Below the pieces are notes generated by a model. The model searched no databases, was not told the DNA's origin, and saw nothing but the letters and a program-made list of their open reading frames with translations. A program made the position numbers and the translations under genes. Positions 8,988 through 19,110 of a DNA stretch of 64,000 bases are shown piece by piece. Source of the stretch: Methanobrevibacter sp. (GTDB lineage: Archaea; Methanobacteriota; Methanobacteria; Methanobacteriales; Methanobacteriaceae); the NCBI GenBank assembly GCA_017434555.1, contig JAFRFB010000007.1, positions 26,570 through 90,569 on the forward strand, in the 5' to 3' direction. How positions within the stretch are numbered: the first letter of the stretch is position 1; each line of letters starts with the position of its first letter.

Positions 8988-9860
8988 TTCTAATTTTTTA
9001 ACAAACAATCCCATAACCACCACAATCATAGGGAATAGGCCCGCATACATTATCATTATCAAATTTGAAGGAACAATGTCTCCCATAACTGTAGAAGCTG
9101 CCATCAGCATTATCAACAATATAACTGGAGCCAAAATAGCTACAAATGTGTAAATTAATATAAATGCATTTAATCTTTGAGAATAATCTTTAAGCTTCAC
9201 ATGCATGTCAAAGGAAATGTCATCAGCAATAATCTCCAAACTATTGGCCAAATTACCACCGACACGCAGTGTTCCAATAATTTGCTGAACCGCCCTTGAA
9301 AGTCCATCGGAATTAATGCGATTAGACATTTCAAGAAGGGCATTTTCAGTTGATCTCCCATATCTGACCTGTTCCAAAACCCTTGTTAATTCACGAGAAA
9401 AAGATCCGTAATTGGCATTAGCTACCGTAATTAATGTATCATGCAGTCCCTTTCCGGATTTCAGTTCAATACCCATATGACGTAAAGCATAAGGTAATTC
9501 CTGGTTTAAATCATTATACTCTCTTTTTTGTTTAATTTGAGGAAAAAACTTAATAAAAATATAAAGCATTGCCATTAAAACAAAAAACATTAAAGCTATT
9601 TCCAAACCGGTAAAGATAAATAAAGCTAGAGCAATTAAAATCAAGATTGCTAAAACCTTTTTTGATAGAATATTATTGAGAAAAATACTTCTGAAATCCT
9701 CAAAAGTATTTTCCTCCTTCAGATTCTGAATCTGTGAAATATCAAATGCAGTAGCATTACTTTCTTTATTAGATTTAAATGAAGGAATTTTGAAGTGAAT
9801 TATAAAATCATAAATGATTAGAACTGCATTTCCCACATTAATAAATAGTTTATCAAACAT
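8976..9860 (-). CDS. Archaeal type II/IV secretion system membrane protein (TadC/GspF-like)
   Basis: The 294-residue protein has transmembrane segments near residues 70-105 and 220-285 and a cytoplasmic domain between them. That domain has the LRHMGIELKSGKGLHDTL and GNLANSLEIIADDIS-type helical repeats of GspF/TadC/ArlJ proteins. These form the membrane platform on which the ATPase works to assemble pilin-like filaments. It starts 4 bases after the ATPase gene, so the pair forms one operon. No pilin gene is visible nearby. Confidence 0.8.
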   Translation of the reverse strand: MFDKLFINVGNAVLIIYDFIIHFKIPSFKSNKESNATAFDISQIQNLKEENTFEDFRSIFLNNILSKKVLAILILIALALFIFTGLEIALMFFVLMAMLYIFIKFFPQIKQKREYNDLNQELPYALRHMGIELKSGKGLHDTLITVANANYGSFSRELTRVLEQVRYGRSTENALLEMSNRINSDGLSRAVQQIIGTLRVGGNLANSLEIIADDISFDMHVKLKDYSQRLNAFILIYTFVAILAPVILLIMLMAASTVMGDIVPSNLIMIMYAGLFPMIVVVMGLFVKKLEPNI

Positions 9861-9864
9861 TGGA

Positions 9865-11298
9865 TTACACCTTATTTATAATCTGATTCAGGATATTTTG
9901 AGGATTTTTATAATATAATTCCAGAACCGCCTGAACGCCTTCAACAGAACGGATGTCGTGATTAATCATATGCTCCAAAACAAGTTGTCTGTTACCAATT
10001 TCCTTATATAAATCATTTAAGGTTCTCCCACTTAACTTAGCAATCTCTGTTAATGTTTTTGAAGCGACACTGACATTTTCTATTTTATCTGTTTCCGGAT
10101 TCCATTCAAATATCTTATTTAACTGAACTGTGCCTTCTTCTATACCTGCAATTTCTGCAACTTCACTTATTCTTCTGTATGAGACACCATCTGGTCTGTA
10201 TATCCTGTTTTGCATGATAATAAAATCAATTGCAGTAATCATAATTTCCGGAACAGACATAGGTTCATTGGTAAGACGGGTAATTGTTTCTCGTGCATCA
10301 TTAGAGTGGAGTGTTCCAAATCCAGAATGCCCAGTATTTAATGCCGTGAATAAAGTTATTGCCTCATTTGCACGGACCTCACCGACGATTATTCTATCAG
10401 GCCTTTGCCTTAAGGAATTTTTCACCAAATCGTTCATTGTTAACTCCCCACGATTTTCAGTATTTGAAGGTCTTGTTTCCATACGTATAACGTGTTCATG
10501 AGGAATTTGAAGTTCCAAAGTATCCTCTATAGTAATGATTCTTTCCTTTGGGTTGATTAAAGAAGTCAAAGCATTCAGTGTTGTTGTTTTACCTGAACTG
10601 GTACCTCCGGAGATTATTGCATTTGCGGATTTTACACCTAAACCATCAAAGCACAGCCAGAAAAATGCTGCAAGTTCAATGGAAATTGTGTTGAATTTAA
10701 TCAAATCAATGATAGTTAAAGGATCTTTTTTGAATTTACGTATGGTTAATGAAGGTCCGTCTGCAGATACAGGAGGAATCGTAGCATTAATTCTTGAACC
10801 GTCCATCAGTCTTCCATCAAGAATTGGTGACTCCTGGTCTATCCTTCTGTTAATCTGTCTTGCCATTACATCAATCAGGTCAGTCAATTCCTCCTCATCC
10901 TTAAAAACTATATTGGTTTTCATCATACCATATTTCCTGTGATATACAAAAACGGGCTTATTAATGCCTATGACCATAATCTCTTCCAAATCATCATCGT
11001 GAATTAACGGGTCAATCTGGCCATACCCCACTATATCCTGAAGCAGTTTTTGAGCTAGGGAATCTATGTATTCCTTTGACACACTACCTGATTCAAAAGA
11101 CAGTCTTGAAAGCAGAAAATTTTTGATATCATTGAATAATTTATTCTCATTTAACTGAAAGTTCTCCCCAGTAGAAATTGCTAAATCCACAAGGTTTTCT
11201 CTAATTTCAGATAATAATACTTCTTCTTGAGGAGTGTATTTCTGTTTAAATACTTCATATGTTTGTATTAGGTTATTAGTGTTTTTTACTTGGTTCAT
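9865..11298 (-). CDS. Type II/IV secretion system ATPase (TadA/GspE-like)
   Basis: A 477-residue hexameric-type secretion ATPase. Walker [10 protein letters not shown] is at residues 231-239, Asp-box ITIEDT at 255-260 and Walker B RIIVGEVR at 302-309. An N-terminal domain with GYGQIDPLI is typical of the archaeal CpaF/TadA group. It powers assembly of type IV pilus-like filaments together with the TadC-like protein encoded directly downstream. Confidence 0.9.
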   Translation of the reverse strand: MNQVKNTNNLIQTYEVFKQKYTPQEEVLLSEIRENLVDLAISTGENFQLNENKLFNDIKNFLLSRLSFESGSVSKEYIDSLAQKLLQDIVGYGQIDPLIHDDDLEEIMVIGINKPVFVYHRKYGMMKTNIVFKDEEELTDLIDVMARQINRRIDQESPILDGRLMDGSRINATIPPVSADGPSLTIRKFKKDPLTIIDLIKFNTISIELAAFFWLCFDGLGVKSANAIISGGTSSGKTTTLNALTSLINPKERIITIEDTLELQIPHEHVIRMETRPSNTENRGELTMNDLVKNSLRQRPDRIIVGEVRANEAITLFTALNTGHSGFGTLHSNDARETITRLTNEPMSVPEIMITAIDFIIMQNRIYRPDGVSYRRISEVAEIAGIEEGTVQLNKIFEWNPETDKIENVSVASKTLTEIAKLSGRTLNDLYKEIGNRQLVLEHMINHDIRSVEGVQAVLELYYKNPQNILNQIINKV

Positions 11299-11407
11299 TT
11301 AATCACCGTTTTTTGAAATTTTTTGTAAAAATAGTATTTGTAATACTTATTAATAAATTTTTATTACGAGTGAAATTATAATTATAAAGTAAAATCAATA
11401 TTAAAAT

Positions 11408-12346
11408 ATGATGGGAAAATGTAGTTGTGGCAATAACTGTTATACAAGCTTTGAAAATTTAAGCCAAAAAATTGAAAAATTGCATGAATGCGAAAAATGT
11501 GAAGACATACAGATTAAAAAATTCAGTCCCTTAAAAGACGTAGTTGACTTTAATGAATTGAACTCAGAATATAAAAAATGTGAATGTGGTAAACGACCAT
11601 TAGACATTGTAATGAGCCATATTTTAAAAATAATGATAGAAGAAGAAATTGTTGGTGAGAAAGCTTCCCTCAGGCGAAACAGTCCTGTACCATTAAGTGA
11701 GTTTTATTACAGCAGTCTTAATCCCCAATTCATTAATGAAAAGACATTAATATTACTGCATCCGGATTTCACTTCCCAAGTGAGTGAAAGATTGCTTAAA
11801 GAGGTACCTGAAGTAAAAGGAGTGATGAAAGGAAGTCCAAGGGAAACTGTTGGACAGCTTAACAGAGCTAGTGGAATAAAACATTTCGAACTTCTGGGCG
11901 GATGTGACATGCAAACAAACGTTATGAGAACATTACTTGGTGAAAAAATAATAATTAACAAACATCAAAGCAGACACCACATAGAAGTTGCCCCTACAAC
12001 CGAATCAAAGCTCGTCAAACTCCACAACTATCTGAAAAATAATGAAATTAAACAGGGTATAGCAATTGATGCAATGTGTGGCAGTGGTGCAATAGGAACC
12101 TACCTGTTAAAATATGGATTTGAAAAGGTAATATTTAATGACATTTATCCGGAAGCCATTGAGAATTTAAAAGAAACGCTTGAAGTTAACGGCATAATTG
12201 AAGGTTATGAAATTCATAATGAGGCTTTTGAAGATTTAAAATGTGATAAAGTAGATTTATGTGTAATTGATCCTTTTCCGGGCGATGATGCTGAAGAAAT
12301 TATAAAAAAAGCAGAAGAAATATCAGATAATGTGTTAATTATCTAG
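11408..12346 (+). CDS. Class I SAM-dependent methyltransferase with N-terminal CxCGxxC region
   Basis: The 312-residue protein starts with a cysteine-rich segment (CSCGNNC, then CEKCED and CECGK). From residue about 215 it has a Rossmann methyltransferase core: motif I AIDAMCGSGAIG and acidic motif FNDIYPEA. CVIDPFPG sits where RNA and protein methyltransferases have a D/N-P-P-F/Y-like motif. The substrate is unknown; the N-terminal cysteines could bind a metal. It converges with a TctA-like gene and overlaps it by 4 bases. Confidence 0.7.
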   Translation: MMGKCSCGNNCYTSFENLSQKIEKLHECEKCEDIQIKKFSPLKDVVDFNELNSEYKKCECGKRPLDIVMSHILKIMIEEEIVGEKASLRRNSPVPLSEFYYSSLNPQFINEKTLILLHPDFTSQVSERLLKEVPEVKGVMKGSPRETVGQLNRASGIKHFELLGGCDMQTNVMRTLLGEKIIINKHQSRHHIEVAPTTESKLVKLHNYLKNNEIKQGIAIDAMCGSGAIGTYLLKYGFEKVIFNDIYPEAIENLKETLEVNGIIEGYEIHNEAFEDLKCDKVDLCVIDPFPGDDAEEIIKKAEEISDNVLII

Positions 12347-13596
12347 ATAAACATCTGCATATAGATTACAATAGCCGGAATAATCAGAACTCCCATCAAG
12401 TGAGATTTTCCAACTCCCAGATAATGAGGAAGCATTCCCATTGCAGTTGAAGTGATTAAAGCCAACACCATATAAAAAACAGGGGCCTCATAATAAAAAA
12501 TGAAAATAAACAATATTAATATTTGAAGCAGAATGACACCTATTGATAGTTTTTTATAATCAACACCACCCATCAGTTTTGAAAAAGAATCACCTAATTT
12601 CAATGCCAAAACAAGAGATACGGACACTGCCAAAAGAGAAGCAAAAATATAAATTATTAAATGGTTTAAAGTCATTTCAGAGATTAAATAAGACATATAT
12701 ACTGCAATACCACTTCGAGGGTTTCCGATAATATAAATTGCCATTAATGAAAAAAGACAATCCGAAATATTTAATCCCGATGTTGCAAGCAAAAAATTAA
12801 CCGTATCATCGTCATCATTATCACTTGTGCCGCTTGCAGCCTGTGCAATGACTGTTCCCTGAGCAGGCCCAAATCCCGGCAGAAATCCCAATATTGCACC
12901 AGTGATTCCTCCAGCGAAAATACTTTTGAATTTATTGAAATCAATGTTTAAATCATAAAATGAATTCTGATGAGGAAGAGTCGAATTATCATTTAAACTG
13001 AATAAAATAGTACTGATACCAAATAATCCCGAAAAGATACACATTAACGTAACTCCTGATGAAATTGGAGTTTGAAAAATCGTCCATCCCAAAATTCCCG
13101 AAAGTACAAACAATAAAAGAGACCATAAAAAGTCCCTATGAGTACTTGTAAGGTTATACGTCAGATAAATTGATGCAAAAAGTAAAATCATCCAGGTGAA
13201 TGGTTTGGATACTTCATGAAGCATAGGTAAAACAATGGAAAATATTGGAAGCATTAAAATCGTAACTAAAATAGCTCCAAAACCGCCGACACATACAATT
13301 CTTATAACTTCTTTTGCACGGCCCTGCAATACCATTCTGTGACCGGGAAGAATGGATGTGGCAGTTCCTTCTTCCGGAACCCCCAAAAGCATTGAAGGAA
13401 CGAATTCTATAAGCGCATGAGCGATTGACATTGCAACCATCAGTACACAAAGAAATTCCGGACTTAAAAAAGTTAACAAAAATGTTGATGAAGCAAAAAG
13501 TATTGCTCCAGCCGTATTTACATGAATGCCCGGCACCATACCTGTTGTTGTTCCTATTAATATTCCTATAAAACATGCAATTACTAAGTCAAACAT
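12343..13596 (-). CDS. TctA-like (DUF112 family) integral membrane protein
   Basis: A 417-residue protein with about 10-11 transmembrane segments. Two Gly/Pro-rich segments, TTTGMVPGIHVNTAG (residues about 16-30) and AILGFLPGFGPAQGTVIA (about 235-252), match the inverted-repeat PGxGP signature of the TctA membrane component of tripartite tricarboxylate transporters. Many archaea carry such a protein without the partner TctB and TctC subunits, as here, so the substrate is unknown. Confidence 0.75.
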   Translation of the reverse strand: MFDLVIACFIGILIGTTTGMVPGIHVNTAGAILFASSTFLLTFLSPEFLCVLMVAMSIAHALIEFVPSMLLGVPEEGTATSILPGHRMVLQGRAKEVIRIVCVGGFGAILVTILMLPIFSIVLPMLHEVSKPFTWMILLFASIYLTYNLTSTHRDFLWSLLLFVLSGILGWTIFQTPISSGVTLMCIFSGLFGISTILFSLNDNSTLPHQNSFYDLNIDFNKFKSIFAGGITGAILGFLPGFGPAQGTVIAQAASGTSDNDDDDTVNFLLATSGLNISDCLFSLMAIYIIGNPRSGIAVYMSYLISEMTLNHLIIYIFASLLAVSVSLVLALKLGDSFSKLMGGVDYKKLSIGVILLQILILFIFIFYYEAPVFYMVLALITSTAMGMLPHYLGVGKSHLMGVLIIPAIVIYMQMFI

Positions 13597-13670
13597 AGAT
13601 ATTTAGTGAGTTAAAGTGCTTTTTAAAGCTTGTTGAAGCCACTGATAAAAATTGTCCCCAACCAACAATG

Positions 13671-13706
13671 TTTATATATAGATATGCACAATGTATATAC
13701 AAGGAG
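13671..13706 (+). promoter_or_regulatory. TATA box and ribosome site of the interrupted zinc-ribbon gene
   Basis: TTTATATATA (13671-13680) lies about 25 bases before a probable start near 13700, and AAGGAG (13701-13706) follows at once. The leader is therefore very short. The promoter looks intact, which matters for judging whether the gene it serves is alive. Confidence 0.5.
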
Positions 13707-13715
13707 ATGATGATT

Positions 13716-13829
13716 ATGATTACATGTTCAGTTTGCGGAAGTTTGAATGACCCAACCAATATAATATGTGAAGAATGAGGTTCTGACCTGGTTGACGAAT
13801 CTGAACTCGAATATTTATATGATGATTAA
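13716..13829 (+). pseudogene. Zinc-ribbon micro-protein gene with in-frame TGA at a zinc-ligand position
   Basis: The frame reads MITCSVCGSLNDPTNIICEE, then TGA (13776-13778), then GSDLVDESELEYLYDD and a TAA. A two-knuckle zinc ribbon would need Cys exactly where TGA stands (CEEC-GSDL), and TGT or TGC differs from TGA by one base. The promoter, ribosome site and both halves look intact. It may be a recent nonsense mutation, a recoded Sec/Cys codon, or a sequencing error. The start at 13716 gives the best spacing from AAGGAG; ATG codons at 13707 and 13710 are closer. Confidence 0.6.
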
Positions 13830-14052
13830 AAAAAACAAAATTTTTATTCATTTGAATAAGTGAAAAACTTACAAATTTACACTGTTTGGCAATATTAACC
13901 ACAACCATAAAGTAAAATTAATAAATATTAAAAATATAACAATATACAAAGAAACTAATTTAATCTCTCATTAGTTTTCATCAACAACTTCTGCGGAGAG
14001 AAACTTCAAAAACTTGAATTATGAGAGAATCGATAATTAGAGGTGAATTTTT

Positions 14053-17000
14053 TTGAAAAAAATTTATTATATTTTAGCAATATTTATTATTTCTGTTGTT
14101 TTTATTGCGCCGATAAGTGCAAGCGATAACCCGACAGATGCATTAAATTATGAAATTTCTGATTTGCAAAGCAGTAATGATGGAAGTTTCAGTGATTTAT
14201 CAGATTTAATTCAAAATACTCCAAAAGGAGAAACATTACAGTTAACAAAGAATTATAAATTCGATAACAATACGGATTTTAGCTATAAAGAGGGTATTGA
14301 ATTAGATTTTATTACAATTGATGGATCAGGCAATAGTATTGATGGATCTGGACAAGCAAGAATATTTTACACATTTAATAATGTAACATTAAAAAATCTT
14401 AAATTAATTAACGGATTTGGCGATAAAGGTGGAGCAATTTATTCAAATACTTCAGTTAATTGTGATAATGTAGTTTTCGAAAATAATTCTGCAAAAATTA
14501 TAGGTGGAGGGATTTATGCATATTATCTTTCTTTAAATAACTGTACTTTCAATACAAATTATGCAGCTAATGGATCATCCATTTATTTAAATAATAGAGT
14601 AGGAGAAATTGATATTCCTGACAGTCTAATTAATAATAGCATATTCAAGAATATTGATGGCAATAATATATTTATCAATAATACTCCAAAAGATATTAAA
14701 ATTAATAATTCCATTTTTGAAAATACTATTTCACAAAACGGAAGAGCAATTTTTTCACAAAGCGCCGGAGCTATAAATATTCATAATACGAAATTTAGAA
14801 ATCTAAAATCTGGAAATGGAGCGGGATTGCTTTTATTTTCAACTTCAGCAAAGATTGATAAAAGTGAATTTATAAACTGTTCCAGTTCAAATAATGGTGG
14901 AGCAATATTAATTGATGCCTATGCTTCATACAATTATATTCAGGAAATGGGCGTCTCATTAACAGTATACAATTCTAATTTTGTTAATTGTTCTGCAAAA
15001 TTTGGTGGTTCAATTGTTCAAACAGGAGGTCGTATATTAATTAATGAATCCAATTTTGAGAACAATTTTGTATCAAATAAAGGTGGCACAATATATACCT
15101 CACTTTTAACCTCAGCAATTGTTGAAAATTCTACTTTTAAAGATAACAAAGCAAATTTCACATTTGGAGATTATTCACCTAATGGCGGAGCAATATACAC
15201 TTTATTTAATCCTGTTTTAATTAATAACTCAAAATTTATTAATAACTCAAATGGTGCAATATATTCCAATGAATGTGATTTTAATGTGACTAACTGCCAA
15301 TTTGACAATAATATCGAAGCTATTCACAGTTATTATCCAAAATCATTGAGTTTAACTAATAACACTTTAAATAATGACATATTAATTGAAAACGATACTA
15401 ATATGGATTATCATCTCATTATAAGCAATAAAGCTCTTGAAATAAAACTAGTCAATAACACGATTAATGTTGAAAATCTCCCTTCACGTTTTGATTTACG
15501 TGATTGGGGATGGGAAACATCAGTTAAAGACCAGTCCATAACTTCAGGTTGTTGGGCTTTTACAGCAATATCTGCATTAGAATCCAATATCCGAAAAGCA
15601 ACAGGATTACAATACAATGCTTCAACAAGGAATATGCACAGAACCATGTCTGCATTTTCCGAATATGGAAACAGCATTCATCCGGACGGAGTTAATGATA
15701 CGGGAACCCCAATTGACTATCTGGTTAGTTGGGTGGGTCCTATCCAATATGACATAGACCCTACAGACAACTATGCAAAAATTGATAGCTTAGTATGGCT
15801 TGATGAAAGCTTGCATATTCAGGATGTCATGTTAATAAGAGGTCAAAAACATAATTTAACAGTAGATGAGATTAAAAGGATATTAATAGAATACGGAGCA
15901 ATTTCTAGTGAGTATTCCTTTGATCCAACGCCACCAAATTATAACATTAAAACATTTGCATCATATACAAATGAATCTGTTAAAGGCTCCCATGCCATGA
16001 CACTTATAGGATGGGATGACAATTTCTCTAAAAGCAACTTCTACAGGACACCTCCGGGAGACGGTGCATGGATTTATAAAAACAGTTATGGTAGCGATAA
16101 GAATTATGATGATAAGGGATATATTTATGTTTCATATTATGATGCCGACGTATTGGCTGATGATAGCTCTTTTGTAGTTTTATTTGAAAATATTGAAAAT
16201 TATACCACAAATTATCAGACAGACTTCGGAGGAAAACTTAACCTTTTGAACTCCACTTCAGATTACTCCTACAAAAATACATATCAGGCCAGAGGAAATG
16301 AACTAATCAGTGCTGTTGGAACCTATTTAAATGATGAAAATGAAGAGTATACTCTTGAAATATATGTGAATGGAGAGTTAAAATTAATGCAAACAGGATT
16401 AGCTCCATTTTATGGATACCATACAATAAAATTAAACCAGGAAATTCCTGTTAGAACCGGAGATAATTTCACCGCAGTCATGAAAGCACATTCAATACCT
16501 ATAATCGAAGATACAAGAATGAACTTTAAAGAAAATATTTCTTTTGCAGATTACGGTAATGGATGGGTAGATTTGGCTAAAGAAAGAAAAACTACTACAT
16601 TAAAGGTTTATACAAAAGATCTTGTCTTATACACTGAAGATTTGGTAAAAATTTATAAAAATGAATCCAAATTTCTTGCTTTGACAGATTGTATTAATGA
16701 AACTGTATGCTTTGAAATCAATGGCATAACATATAATAGAACTACCGACGATAAGGGTATTGCTCGAATTGCCATTAACTTAAATCCTGGCAACTATACT
16801 ATTAAAACTACATTTAACGGAACTACTGTTGAAAATAACATTGAAGTTCTTCCAACATTAATTGCAGATAATTTAGTTAAATATTATAAAAACGAATCCC
16901 AGTTCTACATTTCATTAATAGATGGTGAAGGAAATCCAGTAAGCCAAGTCAATATTACCATGAACATAAACGGAGTATTCTACAATAGATTAACTAATGA

Positions 17001-17364
17001 AAATGGAACTGCAAAGCTAAACATTAATTTGGAACCTGGAGAGTATATTTTAACAGCAACCGATCCTTTAACTGGCCTTCAAATGTCATATAGCATTACT
17101 GTATTGCCTGTATTGACTGGAAAAGATTTGGAAATGTCTTATAAAGACGGCTCAAAATTTGAAGCAAAACTAGTTGATGGAACAGGCCAAGCTTTAAGTG
17201 GCGAAAGCATTACATTCAACATCAATGGAGTATTTTACAATAGAACTACTGATGAAAATGGAATTGCTCGCTTAAACATTAATTTAATGGCTGGAGAATA
17301 TATTATAACTTCAATGTATTCAAATAACGCTAGAATTTCAAATAAAATAACAATATCAAGTTGA
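14053..17364 (+). CDS. Secreted adhesin-like papain-family (C1A) cysteine protease with beta-helix and Ig-like repeats
   Basis: A 1,103-residue exported protein starting at TTG behind AGGTGA. Signal peptide: residues 1-24. Residues about 60-470: right-handed parallel beta-helix with many Asn/Ser-rich repeats (GGAIY..., NNSxF). Residues about 480-690: papain-like protease with oxyanion Gln494, Cys500 (SGCWAF), His647 (GSHAMTLIGWDD) and Asn677 (YKNSYG). Residues about 715-850: a lectin-like beta domain often linked to such proteases. Residues about 860-1103: three Ig-like repeats ending FNINGVFYNRTTDENGIARLNINL-type strands (positions about 1070-1090). No C-terminal membrane anchor is seen. It probably acts at or near the cell surface; the substrate is unknown. 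Confidence 0.85.
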   Translation: MKKIYYILAIFIISVVFIAPISASDNPTDALNYEISDLQSSNDGSFSDLSDLIQNTPKGETLQLTKNYKFDNNTDFSYKEGIELDFITIDGSGNSIDGSGQARIFYTFNNVTLKNLKLINGFGDKGGAIYSNTSVNCDNVVFENNSAKIIGGGIYAYYLSLNNCTFNTNYAANGSSIYLNNRVGEIDIPDSLINNSIFKNIDGNNIFINNTPKDIKINNSIFENTISQNGRAIFSQSAGAINIHNTKFRNLKSGNGAGLLLFSTSAKIDKSEFINCSSSNNGGAILIDAYASYNYIQEMGVSLTVYNSNFVNCSAKFGGSIVQTGGRILINESNFENNFVSNKGGTIYTSLLTSAIVENSTFKDNKANFTFGDYSPNGGAIYTLFNPVLINNSKFINNSNGAIYSNECDFNVTNCQFDNNIEAIHSYYPKSLSLTNNTLNNDILIENDTNMDYHLIISNKALEIKLVNNTINVENLPSRFDLRDWGWETSVKDQSITSGCWAFTAISALESNIRKATGLQYNASTRNMHRTMSAFSEYGNSIHPDGVNDTGTPIDYLVSWVGPIQYDIDPTDNYAKIDSLVWLDESLHIQDVMLIRGQKHNLTVDEIKRILIEYGAISSEYSFDPTPPNYNIKTFASYTNESVKGSHAMTLIGWDDNFSKSNFYRTPPGDGAWIYKNSYGSDKNYDDKGYIYVSYYDADVLADDSSFVVLFENIENYTTNYQTDFGGKLNLLNSTSDYSYKNTYQARGNELISAVGTYLNDENEEYTLEIYVNGELKLMQTGLAPFYGYHTIKLNQEIPVRTGDNFTAVMKAHSIPIIEDTRMNFKENISFADYGNGWVDLAKERKTTTLKVYTKDLVLYTEDLVKIYKNESKFLALTDCINETVCFEINGITYNRTTDDKGIARIAINLNPGNYTIKTTFNGTTVENNIEVLPTLIADNLVKYYKNESQFYISLIDGEGNPVSQVNITMNINGVFYNRLTNENGTAKLNINLEPGEYILTATDPLTGLQMSYSITVLPVLTGKDLEMSYKDGSKFEAKLVDGTGQALSGESITFNINGVFYNRTTDENGIARLNINLMAGEYIITSMYSNNARISNKITISS

Positions 17365-17386
17365 GATTCTATCTCAACCCTTTTTT
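17360..17386 (+). terminator. Hairpin with T-run after the surface protease gene
   Basis: GTTGAGAT (17360-17367) pairs with ATCTCAAC (17371-17378) around a 3-base loop and is followed by TTTTTT. The stem includes the protease stop codon. It separates this gene from the convergent MarR gene. Confidence 0.7.
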
Positions 17387-17390
17387 CTAT

Positions 17391-17852
17391 TTAAAAGGTA
17401 TTTCTGTTGAAATTCAATGATTTCATGGATAATTTGGATAATAACTCCATCAATTCATCACGATTTAAATCCAATTCCTCACAAATCATTGCATCCCATT
17501 CAAGTTCCTTTTCTTCTAAAAATTTAGCGGTTTTCAAACCTTCATCAGTTAATGTAGTAATATATTCCCTTTTATTATTCGGATTAATTTCTCTTTTAAT
17601 CAAGCTTTTCTTTTCGAATTCGGAAAATGTTCTGGAAACGCCACTGCGGTTCATAAAACACGCTTTTGCAATGTCTGACTGGTTAACATCAGGTTCATAA
17701 TAGAGCAGCATGAACATGTAGTATTGAGAATAAGATATTTCCGTTTCCTTTTTAAGAAATTGATTCAGATAATAGTCATGAGTTTCCTTAAGTGAAATTA
17801 AATGATTTAAAATGAATGGTGAATTGTTTATAATATCTTCGTAATTTTTCAT
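17391..17852 (-). CDS. MarR-family transcriptional regulator
   Basis: The 153-residue protein has the MarR winged-helix layout. Its recognition region is VNQSDIAKACFMNRSGVSRTFSEFEKKSLIKRE-like (residues about 55-85), followed by a wing with NKREYITTLTDEG and two terminal dimerisation helices. Targets and ligand are unknown. It lies alone between convergent and tandem neighbours and may control itself. Confidence 0.85.
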   Translation of the reverse strand: MKNYEDIINNSPFILNHLISLKETHDYYLNQFLKKETEISYSQYYMFMLLYYEPDVNQSDIAKACFMNRSGVSRTFSEFEKKSLIKREINPNNKREYITTLTDEGLKTAKFLEEKELEWDAMICEELDLNRDELMELLSKLSMKSLNFNRNTF

Positions 17853-17945
17853 ATTATCACAATCAATAATATGAATATTAAAGTATATAAATGTTGCTTA
17901 AAGCAACAATTTTTCAATTAAAAAATAAAAAAGAATATGAAAGAT

Positions 17946-18215
17946 TTACATTAATCTTCCAATACCAGTAATTTCAATACTAGCTACGTCATCTAAACCA
18001 GAGATGAATTCTTCGGTAGATTCAGTTCCGCCTTCACCGTCTTCAATAGTGAAGTTTAAAATTAAAGCTACTAAACCAAATGCGATTGGTTCTTCAGAAA
18101 TGTTTTGGAATTCAGCATCTTCTGGTAAACCGTTTTCAATAGTTTCTTTTAATGCATCTAAGTCTACTTCAGGACTTTCAGGCATAATTTTCATAGTTGC
18201 TAATACTTCAGCCAT
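17946..18215 (-). CDS. ef1B: Archaeal translation elongation factor 1-beta
   Basis: The 89-residue protein matches archaeal EF-1 beta, the nucleotide exchange factor for EF-1 alpha. It has an MAEVLATMKIMPESPEVD start, a GLVALILNFTIEDGEGGTE central strand and an SIEITGIGRLM end. It is full length, with a GGAGG ribosome site. It follows a 53-residue zinc-finger gene by 19 bases, the usual archaeal order. Confidence 0.93.
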   Translation of the reverse strand: MAEVLATMKIMPESPEVDLDALKETIENGLPEDAEFQNISEEPIAFGLVALILNFTIEDGEGGTESTEEFISGLDDVASIEITGIGRLM

Positions 18216-18234
18216 TTAAATTCCTCCAATTAAT

Positions 18235-18396
18235 TTAAGGACCTTCAAATCCACATTCACATTTGTAAGCGTGACCAAAGGTACGACATTTTTCACATCT
18301 TGCGATTTTTGCTCCACATTCTGGACATTCGAATTCAACGAATGGACCAGTTAATGGAATTTCTTGTTTACATGAAATACATTCTACTTCTTTCAT
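18235..18396 (-). CDS. HVO_2753-family zinc-finger protein
   Basis: A 53-residue protein with four CxxC-type motifs: CISC, CPEC, CEKC and CECG. The spacing gives two zinc sites, as in the archaeal HVO_2753 family of small zinc-finger proteins conserved next to ef1B. It starts directly after the mfnE stop (GGTGAT-TAG-ATG), so its ribosome site lies in mfnE and translation is coupled. Confidence 0.85.
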   Translation of the reverse strand: MKEVECISCKQEIPLTGPFVEFECPECGAKIARCEKCRTFGHAYKCECGFEGP

Positions 18397-19071
18397 CTAA
18401 TCACCTATTATTAGTGTGTAATCGAAATTGTAATCATTTATATTATCATCAATAAGAGATAAAACCCTTTCAGGATACATTCCATTTACAACATAACAAT
18501 TAGTCCCGAATTCAATCAAAAGAGAAGGCAACATTAAATCAATTGATGACTCTTCAAAAGTTAGTAGTTTTTTAGCATCAATTTTATTAATAAATTTTGA
18601 ACCTTCCTCACTAGGTTCTCGGGTATATATACCATTTACATTTGTTACTATTAAAAGGTTTGCATTTAAAGAGTGTGAAACATAAGCTGCAATTGAATCT
18701 GAAGTCACATCCCATGAACATTCAAAGGGATCTTCTTTTTTTAAAAAATCAGAAACGACAAAAATCGGAGTTAAATTTTCATCAGATATTTTTTGAGCTT
18801 CCTCAATGGAATATGCTAATTTTGCAGAATCCACCTTATCATTTACCAGCTTTGCAAGAATATCCATACAATCTATTGCAGTATAATGAGTGACTTCAGC
18901 AGAAAAATTTTGATGAGAGTCATATTTACGAATAAGATTTGCAAACTCACCACCACCCAAAATAATTAAAGAATTGGTGTTTTTTAACTTTTTTGCCATT
19001 TCAATAGCATAATCTGGAAATAAACTTCCCCCAATTTTTACAACCTGTTTTATGATATTAATCACACCCAC
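18397..19071 (-). CDS. mfnE: Amino-acid-kinase-family protein, probable aminomethylfuran phosphate kinase MfnE
   Basis: About 224 residues with the amino acid kinase fold: VVKIGGSLFPD near the N-terminus, the SLIILGGGEFANLIRKYD glycine-rich loop and an SDFLKKEDPFECSWDVTSDSIAAYV acidic region. The size and its place beside pth2, zinc finger and ef1B match methanogen MfnE, which phosphorylates 5-(aminomethyl)-3-furanmethanol phosphate during methanofuran synthesis. The exact start is uncertain: GTG at 19071 leaves little room for a ribosome site, and a nearby GGGTGTGAT would favour a slightly later non-ATG codon. Confidence 0.75.
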   Translation of the reverse strand: MGVINIIKQVVKIGGSLFPDYAIEMAKKLKNTNSLIILGGGEFANLIRKYDSHQNFSAEVTHYTAIDCMDILAKLVNDKVDSAKLAYSIEEAQKISDENLTPIFVVSDFLKKEDPFECSWDVTSDSIAAYVSHSLNANLLIVTNVNGIYTREPSEEGSKFINKIDAKKLLTFEESSIDLMLPSLLIEFGTNCYVVNGMYPERVLSLIDDNINDYNFDYTLIIGD

Positions 19072-19110
19072 GTTTAATTAAAAATAGCCATCATTAAAAT
19101 GATACTTGAC

